Shown one piece after another: positions 47,818-59,064 of a stretch of 64,000 bases of DNA. Below the pieces are notes generated by a model. It did no database searches and was not told the origin of the DNA. It saw only the letters and a list, made by a program, of their open reading frames with translations. Every line of letters starts with the position of its first letter. Position 1 is the stretch's first letter. The DNA comes from Cristatella mucedo (lineage: Eukaryota; Bryozoa; Phylactolaemata; Cristatellidae): NCBI GenBank assembly GCA_009760855.2, contig WPIO01000080.1:183501-247500 (forward strand), in the 5' to 3' direction. A program made the position numbers and the translations under genes.

Positions 47818-48560
47818 CTGTAATAATAACATAAACAATAATGCACTTGATAAAGCGCCCTCAGAGAACTCAATCTCATTCTAGGCGCTTTACATTTGCT
47901 GCAAAGGGAAACGCGATTGAATCGTGAGTAACATCATGCTTGATAAACAACATGAATAGCATGGTTAGGGCTGATGCACAGGGCACAGGGTCAGCATGCA
48001 AGTGTGGTCAGTGGCAGCATGCAGTGTCAGCACGCATAAGCACATGAAGGACGAATCACAGGGACCCACTAAATGCTGTCCTAAATAGGTGTTTTTAAGT
48101 TCTTTTTAAATGTGGTCAAGTCAGGGGATGTTCTGACGCAAGTCGGGAGTGAGTTCCAGGCTTTGGGAGCATACGAACTAAATGCACGGTCTCCGAAGAA
48201 TTTGAGGTTTTTACGAGGTATTGGTAAACTTTTGGATTCCGAAAAGCAGGTGGTACGATACTTGGCCTCGTGGGGGAGTAGGTCTGAGAGATAGGCTGGA
48301 GCCAAAGAATGAAGTGACCTAAAAGTGAGTGACAAAACCTTGAAGTCGATTCGTTGCTTGACTGGTAGCCAGTGCAGGTCGGTGAGAAGTGGTGTGATTT
48401 GGCAACTGCGACGCTCAAGACAGACAAGCCTAGCTGCGGAGTTTTGCACCGGCTGTAATCGCCTGATTGCACATGCGGGTAGGCCAGCAAGCAGCGACTT
48501 GCAGAAGTCAAGACGGGATGTCACAAATGCATGGACCATCAACTTCCGGGAAGTGTAGCT
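47818..48560 (-). pseudogene. LINE-A, C-terminal ORF2 and full 3' UTR
   Basis: The most informative LINE-A copy. The minus strand from 48542 encodes MMVHAFVTSRLDFCKSLL, then AARLVCLERR, LHWLPVKQRIDFKVLSLTF, KAWNSLPTCVRTSPDLTTF and KKNLKTPI, then a stop at 48081. This is the conserved post-RT end of L2-clade ORF2. The 3' UTR has GCATGCTGAC/CACTGACC blocks, the terminal stem-loop, GCGCTTTATCAAGTGC and an ATT tail. The 5' part, including the reverse transcriptase core, is missing. Confidence 0.88.
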
Positions 48561-48759
48561 CTTTACGATGCGACCATAGCCTAGGAACGAGCCCCCAGGT
48601 GGAAGAGCGAATGGTGGCGAGTCGCAGGACTAGCCGCTTAGCGCTTTCGTGCGCCGACCGATGTAGCCTCGGCTTCGCAGCTCGGTAGGCCGCGCCGCAT
48701 TATTGCTTAGCGAAGAATGTCGTTGGCATTTGGCGAAACGTCCCTCCATCGTCCACCAC

Positions 48760-48888
48760 TCTGGGTTGGCTCAGGGGTTGAGGCGCTCGCCTTTAGCGAC
48801 AGTGGGCTCGTGCCCTGCCGGTATTTGAGAAGTGCCTGGATACAAATTAAATCTTATTAGGAAGCTATACAAATGAATTATAGATCCG
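48760..48888 (+). mobile_element. SINE-1, diverged copy
   Basis: GGGTTGGCTCAGGGGTTGAGG (A-box region), GTGGGCTCGTGCCCTGCC (B-box region), then AAGTGCCTGGATACAAATT and AAGCTATACAAATGAATT. Same layout as the better copies with more substitutions. Confidence 0.6.
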
Positions 48889-49329
48889 CAATTTTGCGTA
48901 GTAAAGTAAATTAGTAAAGTCTGTACAGCACGGTTCGCTGCTTGCGCGACATGTTCCGCTACCGGCCACTTTAGTAGGCCTGAGTATCGTGGGCTAGCCT
49001 TTCCGTCGTCTTTTTTTAGACTACACAAAATTTTCAGCAGCACTAAGAGCCTCATTTATGCAACGCCAGGAGGGGATGATTATTATCTCAATATCCGGTC
49101 CCCAAATGCTCAACAGCGTTCATCCGACACCTTCAGACTTAGGCAGATGCTCCGCCTCGCAGGCGTCTCCTCCGCGGCAATGGCGCACGTCTCAACCCTT
49201 CGCGTCCACTTCTCTTAGCAACGTTCTGCCGCTCGCCGGCGATGCAGTAGAGTAGAACACGCCCACCTTCGGTTGGCGAAGTACGAGTCAGTGGGCTTCT
49301 GTCAGAGGTGGGCGGGTCGGGTCGGGTGT

Positions 49330-49347
49330 TTGTGTGTGTGTGTGTGC

Positions 49348-49390
<43 letters not shown>

Positions 49391-49412
49391 CGCGCGCGCG
49401 CGCGTGTGAGAA

Positions 49413-49446
<34 letters not shown>
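49330..49446. repeat. Compound (GT)n-(CG)n-(GA)n microsatellite
   Basis: GT repeat at 49330-49381 with GTGCG interruptions, an uninterrupted alternating CG tract at 49382-49404, then GA repeats to 49446. Alternating purine-pyrimidine over about 75 bp is the classic Z-DNA-forming pattern. Confidence 0.95.
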
Positions 49447-49610
49447 TAGTGGTGTGACGAGTGAAGATCCGCCACATCTTATAACTAGCGGACGAGGGGC
49501 AGGCGGGATAACTATATCGGATTGCGTGAATTTCTAGCTTGCACTGTACGGACAACGTGCGAAAGCTCTCGCACGGGGAGCGAGATAAGCCGATTGGCCG
49601 AGAGTCGTGC

Positions 49611-49762
49611 GCCGGTTTGGAGCAACGGTTAAGGTGCTCGCCTCGACCAAGGTCAAAGTGACTGTATTTGATGACCGAGGTCGTGGGCTCGAGCCCCGAG
49701 ACCTATGTGAAGCGCCTGAATAGTAATTAAATTGTCACGGGGGCGCTATACAAATGAACTGT
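49611..49762 (+). mobile_element. SINE-1 copy
   Basis: TTTGGAGCAACGGTTAAGGT (A box), GTCGTGGGCTCGAGCCCCG (B box), GTGAAGCGCCTGAATAGTA and GGGGGCGCTATACAAATGAA. An extra 20-30 bp between the boxes (CAAAGTGACTGTATTTGA) sets it apart from the 51.0 kb copy. Confidence 0.75.
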
Positions 49763-50099
49763 GTATTTTGCCTACTTTTACGCATCCCTGCCGACAGACA
49801 AAGACCGAGCGTTTTGCACGGTTCGCCGCCTCGCCGGGGCTTGGCACGCGATCCGACGGACCGAAGCTTCGCGCTCGAAGCTTCGCGCTCGGCCGTGCCT
49901 CGCGACGTGGCTCCGGCCACGCGGAGCGCTTCGAGCGCAGCGCGCCGGTCCCTCTTGAGCGATGAAGTGTGAAGTTCTCAAATGAATTATGAAAGAGGAA
50001 TGGCCAGAGAGGCGCAGTTGAGCCGCGCTCGGAGGTCGCCGCCGCACGCCCTGCGCGAGACTTATAAGGGGGGGGTGGGGTTCTCCCGCGAGCTCGCTG

Positions 50100-50192
50100 C
50101 CTAGCTTTGCAGCAAATGTAAAGCGCCTAGAAAGAGATTGAGTTCTCTGAGGGCGCTTTATCAAGTGCATTATTTTTATTATTATTATTAAA
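50100..50192 (+). mobile_element. LINE-A terminus, near-consensus
   Basis: TTTGCAGCAAATGTAAAGCG, CCTAGAAAGAGATTGAG, TTCTCTGAGGGCGCTTTATC, AAGTGC and (ATT)n. This is one of the cleanest stem-loops in the window. Confidence 0.8.
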
Positions 50193-50987
50193 CTGACCGC
50201 TCGCGCCGCCGCGCCCACGAGAGCCGAGGCCGGCGAAAGCAAGCCTTCGCTCGCGCCGCCCCACGGGGGGATCGCCGTTTTGAGCCGTGCAGCGGGGCAT
50301 TTCTTGTCACCCGCTGCAAGCGGGGTCGGCAGCCGCCAAGGCTCTCCTGACGCTACGATCGAAGGTGAAGGCTGCTTAAGCGGCCGACCTTTTCCTCTGT
50401 ACTCTACCCTGACGGAATAAATGCCCATCGCTCGAGACGCCATCATTTCCGTATCAGTCGGCAAAGCAGCATCGGCGGTATGAGAAAGGCGATTTCTACG
50501 AATGGCATTCGTTGCACACTAAGCGAACTGTCGAATTCGCACCGCGCTGCGGGCTCGCCTATAGTACTTAGGAAGGGCAAGGTCAGCGCTCGGTGACCCG
50601 GCTGCCGCCCGCTCCTACCGTGCGAGAAGGTCTAGTCTCGTCGATGCGTTTTCCTGTTGCAAAGCGGCGTAGGCATGCGAGCGGCCATCGGACGTGCATG
50701 GCTCGATTGCAAGCTCAGCAAGCGAATGCGGTCGGCCTGTGGTCGCACGCACCAGAAATAGATACTGCGCTCCCAGGCAAGCTGGACGGAGGGGGAGGTC
50801 AGATCAAGGGCACAGGAGGCTGCCTCTAGCGCAGCAACAGCCGCATCAGCCGCATCAGCCGCAGCAGGCCATATGCTGCAGGAAGCGACGCACGGCGGGA
50901 TTGCAGCCCGCTGAGGCGCCGGCGGCGGCCCGACCCGCGGCAGCGGCGCTAGGCGGTGCCAATACAGCCGCGCGAGTCTGGAGTCCG

Positions 50988-51140
50988 AGCTGGGTTGGTC
51001 CAGCGGTTAAGGTGCTCGCCCCGATTAAGGTCCGGCTGAGGTCGTGGGCTCGAGCCCCGAGGCATATGTGAAGCGCCTGAATAGAGATTTAGTTCTCTTG
51101 GGGCGCTATACAAATGAATTATATTTATTATTATTTTTTT
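50988..51140 (+). mobile_element. SINE-1, best copy
   Basis: A box TGGTCCAGCGG at 50996-51006 and B box GGCTCGAGCCC at 51047-51057 give a tRNA-like pol III promoter. The 3' half, GTGAAGCGCCTGAATAGAG, TTTAGTTCTCTTGGGGCGC, TATACAAATGAATTAT and (ATT)n, closely resembles the LINE-A terminus, so LINE-A enzymes probably mobilise it. The length of about 150 bp is ordinary for a SINE. Confidence 0.85.
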
Positions 51141-51557
51141 TGGAGTCGCTCGCGTAGCGCAGCGTATATTATGGCGTTCGTGCAATCCAGCGTCTATTGC
51201 TCGCGCTTCGGTGCCGCTGGGCGGGCGGCATGTATCATCCGTACAATATGGCGGTCGCTGCTGCTCGCTCTATTGCTTCTGGGTACTTTTTTCGCTAAAC
51301 GCTAAACGCGGTCGGCCGGAGGCCGCCGCTGGCCGGCCGCTGCCTCCGGCCGAATGCCGGGGGGAGGGGGGCAGCGGCAGTACGTGGCCGAGGACAATCC
51401 AACCAGTACGGCGTCGCTTTTCCATGGAGCCAGCTCACTTCTTGCTACGAAGCTGCTTATACATACGATAAATAAACACGTTTTCAGATACCTTTTCTTC
51501 TCAATATTTCCCCCCTAATACTATAGCACAGTGCCGGCCTGACTCACTTTTAGAGCG

Positions 51558-51648
51558 CATAATAATAATAACGCACTTGATAAAGCGCCCTCGGAGAACT
51601 CAATCTCTCTCCAGGCGCTTTACGTTTGCTGCAAAGGGAAAGAACTGC
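51558..51648 (-). mobile_element. LINE-A terminus
   Basis: Plus strand ATAATAATAACGCACTTG, ATAAAGCGCCCTCGGAGAAC, TCTCTCCAGGCGCTTTACG, TTTGCTGCAAAGGG: the inverted near-consensus end. Confidence 0.8.
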
Positions 51649-52186
51649 TCAGCAGGAAACACCTCCTTTCCTAGAGCTTGGAGCAAGAGGCCGCAGCCAT
51701 CGTAGTACGACCACGATCTGATTGATATTGGCTAGCCTGTCAACCCCCCAGTCCTGGCTAGCAATTTTAAAAGAATAGGGCAACGCTTGCCCAAGGTCGC
51801 TCTCGCCGCCAGCCGTCCTAGAATTGCTAGACGGTTTCCGCGAGAACTACAGAAGTGGGCGAAGAGCATCTGCGTTCTCGAGCTGTGAGCGAGGGGACGC
51901 AGAGGTCGCTGAGGTGATTTGTATTGGCTGGTTTGTCGACTCCATTGTCCCGGCTAGTTATGTAATGATAGGGTGACGCTAGCTAGGGGTTCCTTCCTCG
52001 TCTTCGGCTCCGTCTCGACGCAGTCGCCGGTAGTTGCCGAACTCGTTTCCTCTGAAAGTGAGGGAGGAGGGCGGGCTGTCGGCGTGCAATGGGCGAGATG
52101 GAGAAAGTCAACATCAGGAGGATTCGGTGGATGTCGAATACGGACGTATCGCGCCCGAGCTCGCATTGTGTGTTTCATCTGTGTTT

Positions 52187-52595
52187 CTCCGGTCAGGGTC
52201 TAGGCTCCGGTTCGGGCTCCGTCTACTTAGGTCGTGCCTACTAGAGACTTAAGTAGCCGAAGTGCGAGGACGTATTTCCCCCGCAAGAGTGCCTGGTGTA
52301 GTGTGTGAGGTATTCCTGCCGTAAAGTGGAAGCGGAGCCCTAGTTCTCCGGTCACGGTCGAGGCTCCGGTTCGGGCTCCTCGTGTTATTTGGGTCGTTCT
52401 CCACAATTGACGTAGGTAGCCTAAGTGCGGGACGTATTCCCTCCGCAAGAATGCTTGTGCAGTGGAGAGCGTGTGAGGAGTGTGGAGATAAAACTGGGCT
52501 GGACGCGCAGCGACTTTGTGCGCTTGCGAACAAAGCTCAGTAAAATCCTCAATGTGTGTGTCTCGCTTTCCAACCCACGCCGCGGACTCACGACC
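52187..52595 (+). repeat. Left arm of inverted repeat, with internal 159 bp tandem repeat
   Basis: 52295-52595 is nearly identical to the reverse complement of 53718-54019. Within the region CTCCGGTCAGGGTC (52187) and CTCCGGTCACGGTC (52346) start two diverged 159 bp units. A 27 bp segment at 52593-52619 (ACCAGTTCACTTCCTGCTAT ...) occurs inverted at 54124-54150, on the far side of the other arm. Confidence 0.85.
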
Positions 52596-52917
52596 AGTTC
52601 ACTTCCTGCTATGGGCACAGTGCTTAGGCTTTAGTATGTTTGGTGTAGTGCTTAGGGGTTCTGAGTTTGCGGGTCTACGTTTGAGGCTCTAGTGGATAGA
52701 TTTTGTATTTTGCTTTTACTTTAAGGTTTTGGGTTTAGGTTTTAGGATTTACCATCTAGTGCTAAGGTATTGTAACGCCGAAGGCTCGGCGGAGTAGGCG
52801 TAACCTGCCGCTTACCTAGCGGCGTAACCTACCGCCTAATGCCGTTCGGTGTGCGTCTACGCGCAATAAACAGGGCCACGAAACGAGAGCTTCTAGCGCT
52901 GACCTACATATCGTTAG

Positions 52918-53715
52918 TAAATAATAATAATAATAATAATAATGCACTTGATAAAGCGCCCTCAGAGTACTCAATCTCTTTCTAGGCGCTGTACATTTGC
53001 TGCAAAGGGAAACGCGATTGAATGGTGAGTAATATCGTGCTTGATAAACAACATGAATAACATGGTTACGGCTGACATGCACAGGGTCAGCATGCAAATG
53101 TGGCAGAGCCCATTTTGAGCGTCAGCCTTTTCAATTTCTGAATCACACTGGGTTTGCCTATAACTTGTAAGTTAGTTTTATCATCGTTTAGTTTTAGAAA
53201 ATTTGCTGCCATCCATGTGCGGATGTCATCAATACATGCATCGAATGAGTTGAGAGAATTTGAGGTGCTCGAAGGCTGGGAGGGATCAAAGCAAAGGTAC
53301 AACTGAGTGTCATTCGCATGGAAGTGAAAGCCTAGATTGTGCTTGGCAATCACATGAGCAAGAGGGAGAGTATAAACCGTGAAAAGAACCGGACCTAGCA
53401 CGGAACCCTGAGGCACCCCATATTTCAGAGCTCTAAAGCCAGACTGAAACTTACTAGCAAGGTTTGAAGTTTCAATATATGAGTTCAACTGGTCGCACGA
53501 CCCGTTCCAGTGTCTTTGATAGGAAAGGTAGAAGGGAGACTGGGCAGTAGTTGCTTAAGTTCTCTTGGTCCAGTGTCCCTTTCTTGAGAAGTGGCCTGAA
53601 TGCAGCTTTTTTGAAAGTTGCTGGGACATGACCTGAGGCTAACGACATATTAATGATGTTAGTTATGCATGGCAGCAGCAGATCAATGCAATGAAGAGCA
53701 GGACAGTGGGAATAG
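52918..53715 (-). pseudogene. LINE-A, internally deleted copy with reverse transcriptase
   Basis: Read on the minus strand: AAFRPLLKKGTLDQENLSNY, PVSLLPFLSKTLERVV, a frameshift, then [33 protein letters not shown] (catalytic YADD changed to HAND) and [15 protein letters not shown] to about 53105. The sequence then jumps straight to the 3' UTR (GCATGCTGACCCTGTGCATG) and the terminal stem-loop with (ATT)n. Everything between RT and 3' UTR is missing, about 0.9 kb judged from LINE-B. The two arms of the inverted repeat flank it. Confidence 0.85.
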
Positions 53716-53717
53716 GG

Positions 53718-54150
53718 TGGTCGTGAGTCCACGACGTGGGTTGGAAAGCGAGACACACAAATTGGGGATTTTACTGAGGTTTGTTCGCAAGCGCACAAAG
53801 TCGCTGCGCGTCCAGCCCAGTTTTATCTCCACACTCCTCACACGCTCTCCACTGCACAAGCATTCTTGCGGAGGGAATACGTCCCGCACTTAGGCTACCT
53901 ACGTCAATTGTGGGGAACGACCCAAATAACACGAGGAGCCCGAACCGGAGCCTCGACCGTGACCGGAGAACTAGGGCTCCGCTTCCACTTTACGGCAAGA
54001 ATACCTCACACACGACACCAACTACGTGAACAAACGACGCAACAAAGATATATTTAAATGTGTTTATATAACGTAAATATAAGCAGACGCTGGCGACCGC
54101 GTTTAACCGCCTGTCGATGGCATTGTGCCCATAGCAGGAAGTGAGCTGGT
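53718..54150 (-). repeat. Right arm of inverted repeat (about 430 bp unit)
   Basis: 53718-54019 is the inverted counterpart of 52295-52595. The unit continues through an AT-rich segment to the 27-mer at 54124-54150. In the left copy the 27-mer follows the arm directly, as expected where the end of one unit meets the start of the next in a tandem satellite. The satellite origin is an inference. Confidence 0.8.
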
Positions 54151-55839
54151 ATGTGAACGAACGATGCTGCATTTTCTGCGCGGCGTCGATTCGCGGAGCG
54201 CGACGGTTGACGGCATCAATGTCAGCCACGCGTCGGCGGTTCGGGGAAAGGAAATCTCCTTAAAGATCCCGCCGACACGCCTGGCGGCGAGTTTTAGCGC
54301 GTCGGTCGTCGAGGCCGGAATAGCTTTCGCAGAGGCCGACGCGACGCGAAGGCCAGCTCAAATGTGCCGCGGTGGCGGGCAGTAGCTGACGCTTCGCGAC
54401 ACTTCGACAGAAGCCGTCGCCGCAGCGAGTCGCACGAGGCGTCGCCGCGGCGCGTTGGCGAGCGCGGAGTCGTCGACGGGCGGAGGAGCTACTCGCTGCA
54501 TTTAACGCAGAGCTGAGTGCTCAGTGCTAATTGCGCTGGGGCGGACAGAATAATTACCGGCGTTTGCACCTGCTTGCAAGTGCGCTCCTATTATATCGTG
54601 CTCCTATTACAGCGTGCTCGCATTCCCTAGCTATTCCAGGTCGCGCGGCCTCGTCTGTCCGAGGATCAAGTGGTCCACCATATGCGGCTGCCCTTTGCCC
54701 TCTGCCCTCTGCATTACTCAGCCCCCTCCTCCTCGGGCGGCGCCTGAATCCACCCCAGAGATTAAAGATCGTCGACGATCCGATATCTTCGTGACTTCCT
54801 CTCTCTTTCATTTTACTTTCATGGCTGCGTCGGGTGCGATCGACCGGCGGATCCGACGCCATCTTTGCGTCACAGCCTCGTATCATTTAAAGTGCAGGCG
54901 TTGTCTAATTTAAAGCGTCTAGTATCGTTTATAGAAAAGCAGTTGCCGCCGCGTCTGCTTCAGCGCGGCAGCCCGACGCGAAAAAAGAACGAAGTCTCCG
55001 TACTGCAGCGGTGTCGGCTGCGGTGGCGTAGGATCCTACGGCGGCCGCGGATGCGATGTCCGCTTCGGATGCAAATCGGACGAGCCGCCGACGCGCTAGC
55101 CCGAAGCCATTCGAGCGATTCGCACCGTGCGGCGGTAGCTGAAGCGAAGCCGTGCGTCTATCCCGAGCGCTCGTCCGGTGGAGACGCGCGAGCGCTATGA
55201 ATCGCTTGCCGCGTCCCATTAGCCGCGGCTACCGCTGGGGCGGCCGCGGCGAACGGCGCTCGGCGATTCGGGCGTTCCCTTCCACCAGCAGGCGGGCCGG
55301 AAGTTTGCGCTTCCTCCCTGAGCTGCGCTCGCACGCTCTCGAGCGGCGGCGAGCGGAACGAGCGTTCCAGTCGCCGCCGAGCGTCGTGCGCGCGGCAGCT
55401 CCGGGCGGGAGCTCCGCTGACGCGCGCTTGCGCTCGGTTCGACTGCGGCCGAGCCTTCACTCCCCCCCCCCCGCGTCGAGCAGATCGATCTCATTTCGTC
55501 GCTTTAACCGCCGCGACTGCGGGCGGCGGCGGCGCCCAGTGGGAGGACCGAGCTTGCAGCTCGACATCGAGCGCGCGCGGCAGAGCCGCCGCGCGCGCTC
55601 CGACCTTTCTTCTCTCTCTCTTGGCTCTCTCGCTGCGCTCTGTACGTGCGCTCGCGGCGCCGGCATCGAATCGCGCCCTCCGGATACTATTTCGTAAGCG
55701 TGCATGGACTCGCTCCGTCCGCGGAACCGGCGGAGGCTTGTCGGGTCGTAGCCGCGGGCCGTAACTCGTCGGGTTGCGGTGGTGCCCTTTAACGAGCTCA
55801 GCTGCTTGGCTTAAGAGAGGATATGCCGCTCGCGTGTCG

Positions 55840-56305
<466 letters not shown>

Positions 56306-57460
56306 CCCCCTCGTGGCGCCTCTTGCGTTGTTGCGATGGAACAAGCCCCGAAGCGCCCTCGCTCCCCGGAGGAACTCGGCGAGCTGCCGTGGCTGGAATA
56401 GCGGTGCTGTATCGTTGCTTGATGTCGGAGCTTCATGTTAGAGCGCGGGAGTGAGCTGAGAGAGCAATGCTGCCTCTCGCAAAAAATTTGCCGGGAAGGC
56501 GGTCTCGCAGACCTGAGCGGCCGCGGGCAGTGCCGAGCGGCGAGCCGGTCAGCCGCAGCCGCCCTCTCGCGCCGCCGCCGATGACTCACGCCGATGGCTG
56601 CCGGCGCCATTCAAAACGAATTAGGTTCGCGACCGTAATGTTCTCGCGGCGCCGATGATGGACGCCGCAGCTCGCGGCGGCGCGACCCAGCGCTCCAGCC
56701 GCAGCAGCGGCCGGCCGCCTGCTGGTTTTTCCATCTGGTACCTTCGGTCGGAAGCAGCAGAGAGCTCTGCTCTGCCGGAGCTCGCTCGCCGCCCGAACTG
56801 AGCTCTCACGCGGCGGCCAGTCAGTTAATGAGGCGGCGCACGCTAGCGCTTCGGATCGGCCAACGAGAGCAGCAGCATTTCTTCTTCTCCTCCTCCTCGT
56901 TCCAGCGTGCGCGGTTCGCTTCGAGCATTCTTCGTCAGGCGACGATCCGTGCCAGCCGGGCGGGCACGCAGACGTACGCGTAGCACTACCTGCGCCGCCT
57001 CCCTTCCCAGCGGCCCTGGCAGACGCCAGCGCACGCCGTCCCGCCTCCTCGCGCTGCCAGAGCCAACCAGATACCGGCAGACATCCGGCGCCGGGTCGGT
57101 CTCGGAGACGTCGTACCGCGCGATTAGCCGACGGTGCTGCGGCTGCTGCTGCTGGCGTACGATGCCCGCCGTTCTTCGCCCGCGCTTGGCGTCATAGCGC
57201 TGTGGCCGTCGCAGGACTATTGTCGACTGAAGGACGCGGTGGCGCATCGCGATCGTCATCTCGTCCGACAAGCGTCACTGCTGCCGCCGCTGCCACCGTC
57301 GTCGCCCACAATCGCAAGGAGCCGGCCGCGTTGTCCGTCCGACCGATCGCAGTGCGGCCGCTTCGCTGAACGTCGGCCGACGCTGCGGAGATGCTCGCCC
57401 GCGCATCGTCCTCGCACCGACCTGCGACAGCCGCAGCAGCGTCTGCGTGTGTGTGGCTAT

Positions 57461-57469
57461 CTGGTGAGT
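57461..57469 (+). other. Candidate 5' splice donor after the CpG-rich region
   Basis: CTG|GTGAGT at 57461-57469 is a near-consensus donor. AACAG|GTGAGG at 57612-57621 is another. Either could end a first exon of a plus-strand gene starting in the CpG-rich region. Confidence 0.25.
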
Positions 57470-57966
57470 GGACGCTTGCTCCACGTTCCACGCCTCGAGT
57501 AGCTCGCTTGGACCGCTAAGCGACTGAAGGCTGCTGTGTGTAGAAGAAGCCTCGGTTGACCACTTTGACGCGCGAAAGGTTCCAGGTGTGTGCTCGGCTG
57601 GCCGGGCAGTGAACAGGTGAGGGTGATTCAAGAAGTGTGGATCGCGAAATCGCTACTCGGTCGCTAGCTACCGGTTGCTTAGCCGCACTGTTTTGGTCCG
57701 ACTTCGCAAAATAGGTTCTCAAAGGAGGTAGTGTGCTCGACGCTCTCACGGTCGGCTTCTCGAGCGATCTCAGCTGGTCAGGAGTGGCCGTGCTGCCACC
57801 AGGCATCCCTGACCTGCTTCTCCTTGAATGTCCTCGACGCCCTTCAAGGTCGACTGAGGAGGCTGGGTTGGGAGCTGGGTCATTCCCAAAAAGAGCCGTC
57901 TAGAAAGCGCCCCCACTGATCGACCCTCATCAGTGGCCTGCCGGCTGACCCGTATGGCTGGCAGCT

Positions 57967-57991
57967 GTATGGCTTGGCATCCAAGCCATAC
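57967..57991. repeat. Perfect 11 bp hairpin
   Basis: GTATGGCTTGG, loop CAT, CCAAGCCATAC: a perfect inverted repeat with a three-base loop. CGTACGTACG follows immediately. No gene or terminator context explains it. Confidence 0.85.
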
Positions 57992-58141
57992 GTACGTACG
58001 TTTGGATGCTACCGTCGAGCCACTGCAGTTGAGCTAGCTGCAATCGTCGGCTGCAGCACGAAGCCGAGAAAACAACCGACCTCGATCGCTACCTCGAGTG
58101 CTTAGTAAGGTGACCCTCAAGGTGGCGTGAAGAGCCACACA

Positions 58142-58189
58142 AGGTGTATCGTTTTATCGCGATACATAGGTGTATCGTTTTATCGCGAT
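58142..58189 (+). repeat. 26 bp-period tandem duplication
   Basis: AGGTGTATCGTTTTATCGCG plus AT occurs at 58142 and again at 58168 without mismatch. Each unit contains the self-complementary ATCGCGAT. Confidence 0.9.
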
Positions 58190-58576
58190 GAGTCGGGTTT
58201 TTCATAAGAGCTGCTCCGGCATCATCCCCCGACGAGAGTTATCCTCTCGAGGATCCATAAAAAAGGATCCTGTCATAGGCAGATGGCAAGGCTTCGATCT
58301 GCCACGGCTCATTGTGCTTGCCAGCCAGATCGCGGTCCACAGATAGTTGCTGCTACCCACCCACCCAGTTTGCTTGGTGTTGTCTGTTAATCTGCTGGCT
58401 GGTCGTTCTGTGACTGTCGCCTCACTTTTGGGCCTCGAGCAACGTGAATGTGAGGCAAGCAGCAGTCGGTGGCAAAGTGCTGGCCATTCTCCTAAATTAT
58501 CCGAACCTTTTTCGTCCCCATACTTGGAATGGCGCCTTTGCTCAAACCAACCCGACATTGGTGATGGCCGGATTGC

Positions 58577-58638
58577 ACATACATACATACATACAGAGCA
58601 GCAGCAGCAGCAGCAGCAGCAGCATCAGCAGCAGCAGC
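58577..58638 (+). repeat. (ACAT)n and (CAG)n microsatellites
   Basis: About four ACAT units followed directly by about 14 CAG units with one CAT interruption. The CAG run could encode polyglutamine, but no gene is evident around it. Confidence 0.9.
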
Positions 58639-58844
58639 CTTCCCGCGGCAGTGTTAATGAAGGGAGAGAGGGAAGAGCCAGCTTTCGTGGCCCTCCCTGA
58701 GAGGAGCACGAAGAGGTCGATGTTGCTTGCAGGAGTATTGTCTGAGTAGAGCTGTAGGTACATATAAAGTCTTACAGCTCAGGAACTTGTGTAATCGGTA
58801 TTTGTCTCTGACCTACCAATTGTCTCTGACCTACCAAACGTTTA

Positions 58845-58935
58845 TAATAATAATAATAATAATATTGCACTTGATAAAGCACCCTCAGAGAACTTAATCT
58901 CTTTCTAGGTGCTTTACATTTGCTGTTTATGAGCA
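58845..58935 (-). mobile_element. LINE-A terminus
   Basis: Plus strand (ATA)n, then TTGCACTTGATAAAGCACC, CTCAGAGAACTTAATCTC, TTTCTAGGTGCTTTACATTT, GCTG. It is abruptly followed by (TG)n. Confidence 0.75.
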
Positions 58936-58942
58936 ATGCATG

Positions 58943-58943
<1 letters not shown>

Positions 58944-59013
<70 letters not shown>
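58944..59013 (+). repeat. (TG)n microsatellite
   Basis: About 33 uninterrupted TG units next to a LINE-A fragment. Confidence 0.95.
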
Positions 59014-59016
<3 letters not shown>

Positions 59017-59064
59017 GAAGGGGTGTACAGCCAGAGGGAGGGGCAGTGACAAGGAGACAGGGAG

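Noticed and set aside
49778-50464. 228-codon minus-strand frame
   Set aside because: It reads straight through an inverted LINE-A terminus, so it is not a single gene.
50996-51057. A functional tRNA gene at the SINE-1 head
   Set aside because: Repeated at several loci with a LINE-like tail and without paired acceptor arms; a SINE fits better.
52295-54019. DNA transposon with 300 bp terminal inverted repeats
   Set aside because: No transposase frame is present inside, the interior is a LINE-A fragment, and the offset 27-mer fits an inverted tandem unit better. No target-site duplication was found by eye.
55152-55697. Arg/Ser-rich 181-codon frame
   Set aside because: Several frames on both strands are equally open in this CpG-rich DNA, and no start or splice context favours this one.
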